Shown here in pieces: positions 57,549 to 64,000 of a stretch of DNA of 64,000 nucleotides; within the stretch, counting starts at the first letter, position 1; each line of letters starts with the position of its first letter. The notes beneath the pieces were generated by a model, which did not search any database, had not been told where the DNA came from, and saw nothing but the letters and a program-made list of their open reading frames with translations. The translations under genes and the position numbers were made by a program. The stretch is from Arthrobacter jiangjiafuii (GTDB lineage Bacteria > Actinomycetota > Actinomycetes > Actinomycetales > Micrococcaceae): the NCBI RefSeq assembly GCF_018622995.1, contig NZ_CP076022.1, forward strand, positions 620,001-684,000. The letters run 5' to 3'.

Positions 57549-58823
57549 TCACAGCCCCAGCATGTTCGGCAGCAGCTGCACTGCGTCAGGGAAGAAGACG
57601 ATGAGGACAACGATCACCAGGAACGGGATGGTGAACGGCAGCGAGCCGCGGAACACCTCGCCGATCCGGGTCTTGGACACGGCGGAGACCACAAAGAGCA
57701 CTGTTCCCACCGGTGGTGTCAGCAGGCCGATCATCAGGGAGATGATCAGCAGCACGCCGAACGAAATCGGATTCACGCCGTACTGGATGGCGATCGGCAT
57801 GAGGATGGGCACGACCAGCACGAGGATGGCGGTGGCGTCGATAACGGTGCCCAGCACCAGGGCCAGCAGGACGACCAGGGCCAGGAACACGGTGGGGTTA
57901 TCGGTGAACCCGAACATGGCCTCTGTGAGTGTCTGCGGCAGCCGCTCCCGCGCCAGGATGTAGCCCAACAGGGATGCGCTCGCGACGATAAGCATGATGC
58001 CGCAGGTGGTCAGGACGGTTTCCTTGATGGCTGCGACCAGTCCGCTCCAGGTGAGGGTCCGCTGGATGAGGCCCAGCAGCAGCATGTACATCACGCCGAC
58101 GGCGGCGGCCTCGGTGGGGGTGAAGATTCCGCCCAGGATGCCGCCCAGGATGATGATCGGTGCCAGCAGCGGCAGCACGACGCCTTTCAGGGACGCCATG
58201 AACTCCTCACGGTCAAACTTTCCGCGCACGATGTTCGGCTGGCGCCGTACCAGGAAGAAGACGACGATGCCCAGGCCGAGCGTCATCAGCAGGGCCGGGA
58301 TGACGGAAGCAGCGAACAGGGCGCCGGTGGAGACCGCCGCGAGGCCGGAGAAGATCACGGCCGGGATGCTCGGCGGCATCACCGGCGCAATCAGCGATGA
58401 GGAGGCGACGACGCCGGTTGCGAACCGGCGGCTGTAGCCGTTGCGCAGCATGGCGGGGATTTCGACCTTGCCCAGGGCTGCGGCATCGGCAACGGCCGAT
58501 CCGCTCATCCAGGAGAAGCCGAGGCTGACGCCCACGCTCACGTAACCGAGGTTGCCGCGGACCGAGGCGAAGGCGGCCATGGCGAAGCGGAACAACCGGT
58601 CGGCGATCCCGGCATGGTTGGCCAGGGCCCCGAGCAGGATGAAGAGTGGCACGGCAAGCAGCGGGAAGCTGTCGGCAGCGTTCGCGACTTCGCGCAGGGC
58701 GCTGCCGGGGGAGTGGTTGTTGGCCATCATGTACACCAGGGACGGGCCGAGGAACGCGATGGCCACGGGTACCCGCAGGACGAGCAGCACCGCGATGGCG
58801 AGGCCGAGCAGGGCGAGCATCAT
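57549..58823 (-). CDS. dctM: TRAP transporter large permease DctM
   Basis: A 424-residue protein with about 12 helices of the DctM family: VPIAFLGPSLVYMMAN, ASSSLIAPVMPPSIPAVIFS, GGIFTPTEAAAVGVMY and TPPVGTVLFVVSAV. It is the sodium-coupled transport subunit. Its ATG overlaps the stop of dctQ by 4 bp. Confidence 0.93.
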   Translation of the reverse strand: MMLALLGLAIAVLLVLRVPVAIAFLGPSLVYMMANNHSPGSALREVANAADSFPLLAVPLFILLGALANHAGIADRLFRFAMAAFASVRGNLGYVSVGVSLGFSWMSGSAVADAAALGKVEIPAMLRNGYSRRFATGVVASSSLIAPVMPPSIPAVIFSGLAAVSTGALFAASVIPALLMTLGLGIVVFFLVRRQPNIVRGKFDREEFMASLKGVVLPLLAPIIILGGILGGIFTPTEAAAVGVMYMLLLGLIQRTLTWSGLVAAIKETVLTTCGIMLIVASASLLGYILARERLPQTLTEAMFGFTDNPTVFLALVVLLALVLGTVIDATAILVLVVPILMPIAIQYGVNPISFGVLLIISLMIGLLTPPVGTVLFVVSAVSKTRIGEVFRGSLPFTIPFLVIVVLIVFFPDAVQLLPNMLGL

Positions 58824-59374
58824 GCGAGCACCTCCGGGCCTTCATCGCTGTCGTATTCGGTGAGCATGGGCCCGTTCTTGGCGACCAGCACGGCAGCGAT
58901 TACGGCGCGGATGGACATGCTGATGACGCCGATAAGCACCGGAATATAGACGAAGGACATCGGGACGCGGAGGACCGGGGACTTGATGATCTGCTGTGAA
59001 TCGATCAGGTTGACGGCCTCGACCGCCAGACCGACGCCGGTGGCTGCCACGACGGTGAGGGCGAAGACCTGGACCCAGCGGACGACGTTCTGGTTGCGGA
59101 CGGAGTCCATGATCTCCAGGGCGATGTGGCCGTTGTTGGACACCAGCACTCCGGCTGCGGCGAAGGTGAGCCAGATCAGCGCAAAGCGGGCCAGCTCGCC
59201 GGTCCAGGCGAATCCGTCGCCGGGGAAATACCGCTGGAGGGCCTGCAGGAACACCATGGTGAGGATGATCAGAAGCGACACCGCGCCGATGGCCATCTCA
59301 ATGCGGGTTATCCAAACGTTGAAACTCTGCCATCGGCCGCGCGATGCGCGCGGCCGGGGTGGGTGATCCGTCAC
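58820..59374 (-). CDS. dctQ: TRAP transporter small permease DctQ
   Basis: A 184-residue protein with four helices and the family motif FAWTGELARFALIWLTF, followed by AGVLVSNNGHIALEIM. It pairs with DctM. It starts at GTG 59374 with AAAGGAG 5 bp upstream, making it the first gene of the operon DctQ-DctM-DctP-phosphotriesterase-TetR. Confidence 0.9.
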   Translation of the reverse strand: MTDHPPRPRASRGRWQSFNVWITRIEMAIGAVSLLIILTMVFLQALQRYFPGDGFAWTGELARFALIWLTFAAAGVLVSNNGHIALEIMDSVRNQNVVRWVQVFALTVVAATGVGLAVEAVNLIDSQQIIKSPVLRVPMSFVYIPVLIGVISMSIRAVIAAVLVAKNGPMLTEYDSDEGPEVLA

Positions 59375-59424
59375 GTGACTCCTTTGTCGACTACTGCCTA
59401 CTGCGGAGTAACGTACTAGTTATT

Positions 59425-59466
59425 ACATAGTGGGACAAATCACATTTCGATCAAGGCGCACTATGT
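59425..59466. promoter_or_regulatory. Inverted repeat ACATAGTG-N26-CACTATGT at the TRAP operon promoter
   Basis: The two 8-bp arms are perfect. On the minus strand the proximal arm overlaps the likely -10 (CACTATGTAAT) and the distal arm lies just before TTGATC, a candidate -35, so bound protein could bridge the promoter. The TetR protein at the operon's end is a candidate binder. Confidence 0.45.
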
Positions 59467-59506
59467 CGTTTTGTTGGAGGGTCCGGCGGGCGGTCCGGCG
59501 GACGAG

Positions 59507-60790
59507 CTACCCCTCGGAAATCCAGACGCCGTGGCGCATGACCGCGGTGGCCTGCAAGCCGGCATCCAGGAGCAATACATCGGCGGTGGCGCCGGCAGCG
59601 AGCGTGCCGATCTTCCCTGAAGCACCCAGCACCCGGGCCGGAACTTCGGTGGCCGAACGCAGGGCGGCTTCCAGCGGCACCCCGGCCGTTACGGCGTTCC
59701 GGACCAGGTCCAGCATGCTGGCCGTGCCGCCGGCGATGGCCCCGGACTCCAAACGGGCCACGCCGTTCTGCACCAGGACTTCGGCCGGGCCAAGCCGGTA
59801 GGTTCCGTCGCCCAGGCCGGCGGCGGCCATGGCATCAGTGACCAGGACGATGTTGCCTGCGCCCAGCAGCTCGAACATGGTGGCGACCAGATAGGGGTCC
59901 AGATGGACGTTGTCGGCGATCAGTTCCACCACTGCCTTCCCGGCCCGGGCAGCCCGCAGCGCGGCGGCGACGGCCCCGGGGGAGCGGTGGTGAAGGGGGT
60001 CCATGCCGTTAAAAAGATGGGTGACAGTGGGGACCGCCGGGCCGGATGCGACCGACCCGGACATTGCCAGATCCGGGTCCCCGGATGCCCGGGCCGACGC
60101 CAGTCCGGCAGCAGCCCGCGCCAGGGAGGCGCCGGCGTCGTGCGCGGCGGCAGCGGTATGTCCCAGGGACGGAACCACACCGTGGGCGGTGAGCAGGTCC
60201 ACCAGCTCGTGGGCACCGGGCAGCTCGGGTGCATACGTCATGGTGCGCAGCTGGCCGCGGCCGGCCGCCAGCAGTGCGCCGGCAAAATCGGGGTCGAAGG
60301 CGCGCAGCCAACGGGGATCCTGCGCCCCGCAGCGGGCTGTGGAGAGGAAGGGGCCTTCCAGATGGACTCCGGCTACGTCGCCGGCCTCGGCCAGCCCGGC
60401 GAACACTTCCAGCCCCGACAACAGGTCGTCCGGCGCAGCCGTGACCAGGCTTGCCAGCACCGTGGTGGTGCCAGCGGCATGCATCCGGCGCAGGGCGGTC
60501 CGGGCGGAAGCGGCATCGGCAGACGGGAAATCGGTGCCGTAGCCGCCGTGGCAGTGCAGATCCACCAGCCCGGGAACGGCCAGCTGCCCGGGCGCCAGCT
60601 GCACCTCGTTCAGGGTGCCGGCACCCGCGCCGGGCAGCTCGGCGGCGAGACCGGAGGCCAGCCCGGCCTCCGGCCCGGCATAGAGGATGCCGGCCCCGGC
60701 AACGGCAACCGCGCTGTCCGAAACGATCCGGGATCCAAGCAGCGCCCGGCCGCGGATGACAGTGACGGGCGGGCCGGAAGGCTGGGTCAC
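59507..60790 (-). CDS. nagA: N-acetylglucosamine-6-phosphate deacetylase
   Basis: A 427-residue amidohydrolase: DLHCHGGYGTDF, HLEGPFLS, SLGHTAAAAHDAG, THLFNGMDPLHHRSPG and VLVTDAMAAAGLGDG hold the metal ligands and catalytic Asp. It removes acetyl from GlcNAc-6-phosphate. The GTG start overlaps the nagB stop by 4 bp. It is the last gene of the GntR-nagB-nagA operon. Confidence 0.93.
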   Translation of the reverse strand: MTQPSGPPVTVIRGRALLGSRIVSDSAVAVAGAGILYAGPEAGLASGLAAELPGAGAGTLNEVQLAPGQLAVPGLVDLHCHGGYGTDFPSADAASARTALRRMHAAGTTTVLASLVTAAPDDLLSGLEVFAGLAEAGDVAGVHLEGPFLSTARCGAQDPRWLRAFDPDFAGALLAAGRGQLRTMTYAPELPGAHELVDLLTAHGVVPSLGHTAAAAHDAGASLARAAAGLASARASGDPDLAMSGSVASGPAVPTVTHLFNGMDPLHHRSPGAVAAALRAARAGKAVVELIADNVHLDPYLVATMFELLGAGNIVLVTDAMAAAGLGDGTYRLGPAEVLVQNGVARLESGAIAGGTASMLDLVRNAVTAGVPLEAALRSATEVPARVLGASGKIGTLAAGATADVLLLDAGLQATAVMRHGVWISEG

Positions 60791-61554
60791 GACGTCGGCC
60801 CGGGAGTGCCTTGCGTACCGGGAGTGCCGAATCCGTGTCCCGCCAGCCCTGCGGCGGCGGCGCGGTCCAGCACTACGGTCACCCGGGGGTGCAGCTGCAG
60901 CGCGGAGGCGGGACAGTCCGTATCGACCGGGCCCTGCAGTGCGCGGGCGATGATGTCCGCCTTGTCTGCTCCATGGGCAATGAGTAGTAGGTGTCCGGCC
61001 TCCAGGATAGTGCCGAGGCCCTGGGTGATGCACAGCGTGGGAACCTGGTCCGGGGAATCGAAAAAGCGGGCATTGGCACGCCGGGTGCGCTCGGCCAGCT
61101 CTTCCACCCGGGTACGCGAATCCAGTGCGGCCCCGGGTTCGTTGAAGGCGAGGTGGCCGTTGTGGCCGATGCCCAGGATCTGCAGGTCCACGCCGCCTGC
61201 GTCGCGGATCGCCTGCTCATAGTCCCGGGCTGCGGCTTCCAGATCGGCGGCGGCAACATCGGGCAGGCGCACGGCGCCGGGCTGCAGCCCCAGCCGCTGC
61301 ACCACCTCGGACTCGATCACCGCCGCGTAACTGCGGGAATCACCCGGGTCAAGTCCCACATACTCATCCAGCGCGAAGCCGCGGATGCGGGAGAAATCCA
61401 CGCCGGAACCGGTCAGGGCGTCATAGAGCGGCAACGGTGAAGAGCCCGTCGCGAAGCCCAGGACAGCGTCGGGCTTGGCCTGCACGCACTCCTGCACGAC
61501 GGCGGCGGCTGCTGCCCCGGCTGCCTGCGGAGTGTCGAGAACCGCGAGGCTCAT
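60787..61554 (-). CDS. nagB: Glucosamine-6-phosphate deaminase
   Basis: A 255-residue protein with VLGFATGSSPLPLYDAL (sugar-phosphate loop), GFALDEYVGLD (catalytic Asp) and LGIGHNGHLAFNEPG. It turns glucosamine-6-phosphate into fructose-6-phosphate and ammonia. The ATG at 61554 with AGGAAG upstream is preferred; a GTG at 61578 that overlaps the regulator's stop by 4 bp is the alternative. It leads nagA. Confidence 0.93.
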   Translation of the reverse strand: MSLAVLDTPQAAGAAAAAVVQECVQAKPDAVLGFATGSSPLPLYDALTGSGVDFSRIRGFALDEYVGLDPGDSRSYAAVIESEVVQRLGLQPGAVRLPDVAAADLEAAARDYEQAIRDAGGVDLQILGIGHNGHLAFNEPGAALDSRTRVEELAERTRRANARFFDSPDQVPTLCITQGLGTILEAGHLLLIAHGADKADIIARALQGPVDTDCPASALQLHPRVTVVLDRAAAAGLAGHGFGTPGTQGTPGPTS

Positions 61555-61574
61555 GCGGTCTTCCTGCACCCCGA

Positions 61575-62351
61575 TCACCGGCTGACCAGATCGGCGATGG
61601 CTTCACGGATGCCGTCGAAATGCCTGTCGAGGCGCACGGAGGCCAGCGCCTGGTCACCGGCCCGGACCGCATCGAAAATCTCGCGGTGCACCCGCGCGGT
61701 GGCGTGCAGGCTGGTGACCTTGACGCGTGCTTCGGCGTGGATCCGGCTGTAGACATCCCAGAACACGGACATGAGATGGGTGAGCAGTTCGTTGCCCAGC
61801 GGTTCGAACAGTTGGCGGTGGAACTCGGAGTCCACCGCGGCCAGGGCCTGGCCCTGGTCTGCCAGCGATTCCATCTCCTGCACGGTGGCCTCGATCCGGG
61901 CCAGATGCTCGGGGGTCATCAGGGTCATGGCCGCTCCGATCAGACCGGATTCCAGCGTCTGCCGGACATCCACCAGCTCGAGCGCCTCCTTGCCCTGCTG
62001 CCGCAGCGAGAGCCGCCCGCGGAAGCTCAGCCCGGCGGTCAGCGCGTCAAAATTGGTGGGGGCCACGAACATGCCGTAGCCGTGCCGGATCTCCACCACG
62101 CCCAGTGCCTGCAGGACCTTCAGGGATTCACGCAGGGTGTTCCGGCCCACGCCGAGGGCGGCGCAGAGCTCTGCTTCGGTCGGCAGCGGGCTGCCGGCTG
62201 CCAGGTTGCTGTCCAGGATCAGGTCCATGATGTCGCTCTGCAGGGCGGCGAGCCGGGCCTGCGCGCTGAACCGCGGCGCGGCCGCCGGGCGGGCCGGGGC
62301 GGGGGCAGGTGCAGCATCGCCGGAAATCTTCGGCGCGGTGTCGTTCACCAA
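61575..62351 (-). CDS. GntR family (FadR subfamily) regulator
   Basis: A 258-residue protein with a low-complexity Ala/Pro leader of 25 residues, the winged-helix domain LQSDIMDLILDSNLAAGSPL, then ELCAALGVGRNTLRESLKVL, and a helical FCD domain (ELVDVRQTLESGLIGAAMTL, EFHRQLFEPLGN). Positioned directly before nagB, it probably controls the amino-sugar genes, perhaps the divergent transporter too. Start is TTG at 62351 with AAGGAG at good spacing; GTG at 62348 is an alternative. Confidence 0.9.
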   Translation of the reverse strand: MVNDTAPKISGDAAPAPAPARPAAAPRFSAQARLAALQSDIMDLILDSNLAAGSPLPTEAELCAALGVGRNTLRESLKVLQALGVVEIRHGYGMFVAPTNFDALTAGLSFRGRLSLRQQGKEALELVDVRQTLESGLIGAAMTLMTPEHLARIEATVQEMESLADQGQALAAVDSEFHRQLFEPLGNELLTHLMSVFWDVYSRIHAEARVKVTSLHATARVHREIFDAVRAGDQALASVRLDRHFDGIREAIADLVSR

Positions 62352-62549
62352 AATCGGAGCTCCTTCGGAAGCGGTGTATCGTCGAGCGGCGAATCACAGG
62401 AGAGGGCGCAGGTGCCTCGCCACTGCGTCTTGGATAGTCACGGAAAACCACTGCTTGACCCGGTCCTGTGATACAGCTTACAGTCTAATCACCCCGCATG
62501 GGATGTCCTACGTCCGATGATCCGCACACCCGAATGGTGAGGCACCTTG

Positions 62550-64000
62550 ATGAGCACAACCTCAGAGGGCACCGGTTTTATCCGGAGCTCAAGCCGCCGT
62601 GATTTCCTCCGCATCGCCGGCGTCCTCGGCACTGCTGCCGCGTTTGCCAGTTCCGTGGCAGCCTGCAGCCCCGGGGGCGCCCCCGCAGCAACCGGCACCG
62701 GAGCCGCTGCCGCTGATTCCATCGAAGCCGGCATCTCGTATTCACTCTCCACCGGCTTTGACCCCATGACGGCCAGCGGAGCCACACCGGTAGCCGCCAA
62801 CCTCCATATCTTCGAAGGCCTGACGGAACTGCACCCGGCCACCCGGAAGCCGTACCTGGCCCTCGCCGCAGCTGAACCGGAAAAGGTCGACGACACCACC
62901 TACCGCGTCACGCTCCGGAAGGGTGCAACCTTCCACAATGGCGATCCCGTCACCGCCGACGACGTCGTCTACTCCTTCCAGCGCGTACTGGACCCGGCCA
63001 ACAAGTCCCTGATGGCCGGCTTTGTCCCCTTCATCGCCTCGGTCACGGCCCAGGGCGACGCAGTGGAGTTCAAGCTGAAGTACCCCTTCGCTGAATTCGG
63101 CCCGCGCATCTCCGTGGTCAAGGTGGTTCCCAAGGCCCTGGCCTCCAACCAGGCCGCCTTCGACCTGGCCCCGGTGGGCAGCGGACCGTACAAGTTTGTT
63201 TCAGCGGTCAAGGAAGACCGGATTGTCTTCAAGAAGTTCGAGGAATACAACGGCTCCTACCCGGCCCGGGTCACCGACATGACCTGGCTGCTGCTGGCCG
63301 ACCCCGCGGCCCGCGTGGCCTCGGTACCGTCCCGCACGCAGGCCATCGAGGACATCCCGTACCTCGACGTGGACCAGCTCAAGGCCAAGCTCGACGTCAA
63401 TTCCGTGCAGTCCTTCGGCCTGCTCTTCATGATGTTCAACTGCGTCTCGGAGAAGTTCGCCGACAAGCGGGTCCGCCAGGCGCTGCACTACGCGACCAAC
63501 ACCGAGGACATCATCAAGAAGGCGCTGCTGGGCAACGCCGCCGCAGCCACCTCGTACTTCCAGAAGGGGCACCCCTCCTACAGCGAGGCGTCCACGGTCT
63601 ACGGCTACGATCCGGAAAAGGCCAAGGCGCTGCTCAAGGAAGCCGGCGTCGAGAACCTGACCATCACGCTGACCTCCACCGACACCGGCTGGGTCACCCG
63701 GGTGACGCCGCTGATCAAGGAAAACTGGGACGCGATCGGCATCACCACCACCCTGGAGCCGCTGCAGTCCGCAGCCGTGTACGCCCCGGAAAAGGTGGGC
63801 GGCCAGAACTTCGACGTCCTGGTGGCTCCGGGTGATCCCTCGGTCTTCGGCAACGACGGCGACCTGCTGCTGAGCTGGTTCTACCGCGGCGACACCTGGG
63901 CCAAGAACCGCATGGCCTGGGCCGGAACCCCGGAATACGCCGATGTCCAGGCGAAGCTGGATAAGGCAGTGCAGCTGGGCCCGGACGAGGCCAAGAAGGT
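62550..64000 (+). CDS. ABC transporter family 5 substrate-binding protein (3' end outside window)
   Basis: The first 483 residues of an extracellular solute-binding protein. A twin-arginine-like signal ([10 protein letters not shown]) is followed by a lipobox (VAAC) near residue 39, suggesting a Tat-exported lipoprotein. The SBP_bac_5 fold is shown by [40 protein letters not shown] and [10 protein letters not shown]. It is divergent from the nag operon, with about 200 bp of shared promoter region, so its ligand may be an amino-sugar oligomer or muropeptide; oligopeptides are also possible for this family. Confidence 0.9.
   Translation, partial: MSTTSEGTGFIRSSSRRDFLRIAGVLGTAAAFASSVAACSPGGAPAATGTGAAAADSIEAGISYSLSTGFDPMTASGATPVAANLHIFEGLTELHPATRKPYLALAAAEPEKVDDTTYRVTLRKGATFHNGDPVTADDVVYSFQRVLDPANKSLMAGFVPFIASVTAQGDAVEFKLKYPFAEFGPRISVVKVVPKALASNQAAFDLAPVGSGPYKFVSAVKEDRIVFKKFEEYNGSYPARVTDMTWLLLADPAARVASVPSRTQAIEDIPYLDVDQLKAKLDVNSVQSFGLLFMMFNCVSEKFADKRVRQALHYATNTEDIIKKALLGNAAAATSYFQKGHPSYSEASTVYGYDPEKAKALLKEAGVENLTITLTSTDTGWVTRVTPLIKENWDAIGITTTLEPLQSAAVYAPEKVGGQNFDVLVAPGDPSVFGNDGDLLLSWFYRGDTWAKNRMAWAGTPEYADVQAKLDKAVQLGPDEAKK

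Overview
The window is high-GC DNA with GTG/TTG starts, many 4-bp ATGA/GTGA gene overlaps and a complete rRNA operon. The 16S and 23S sequences, the actinobacterial boxA-like leader and the gene content point to an actinobacterium of the Micrococcaceae, most likely Arthrobacter or a close relative. It reads as ordinary chromosome with several catabolic and accessory cassettes. No prophage, transposase or CRISPR array is visible.

Layout. 1-3063 (minus): four tightly packed genes, DUF2243 protein, CtaG-like protein, type III polyketide synthase and a methyltransferase that runs off the left edge. 3148-8436: small membrane proteins, a GMC oxidoreductase and a DUF2975/HTH pair. 8565-18356: Tex, a HAD hydrolase, an orphan Vsr endonuclease, an asparaginase, a FAD dehydrogenase and an AAA ATPase. 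18544-24438 (minus): a nucleoside salvage operon (nucleoside hydrolase, MFS transporter, ribokinase), a GNAT protein and a second, very similar MFS transporter preceded by what looks like the tail of a lost hydrolase gene. 24729-33237: an FMN reductase, a 2-hydroxyacid dehydrogenase frame-scrambled by an 8-bp duplication, an FBP-domain protein, DUF4166/SRPBCC genes, a MarR regulator and a large SWIM/SNF2 helicase. 33390-38770: a lipoprotein, a DUF222-HNH nuclease flanked by a 26-bp tandem array, a PPK2 kinase and a secreted HNH/excalibur protein.

38911-47502 is the most interesting block. An F420-dependent oxidoreductase and cofE (last step of coenzyme F420 synthesis) converge on a three-gene ABC transporter that matches the proposed F420-0 importer cassette. 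Next to it lies a pyrimidine/hydantoin operon (beta-ureidopropionase, dihydropyrimidinase) ending in another F420/flavin LLM oxidoreductase. The inference is a cell that scavenges F420-0, finishes it with CofE and spends it on nearby oxidoreductases.

47503-53823 is the rrn operon: two promoter candidates, boxA in leader and spacer, 16S, 23S, 5S, no spacer tRNA, and two tandem terminators. 53858-59374 (minus): a ThuA-like gene, then a TRAP transporter (DctQ, DctM, DctP), a phosphotriesterase-family hydrolase and a TetR regulator in one direction, with an inverted repeat over the likely promoter. 59507-62351 (minus) is a GntR-nagB-nagA amino-sugar operon, divergent from a family 5 ABC binding protein cut by the right edge.
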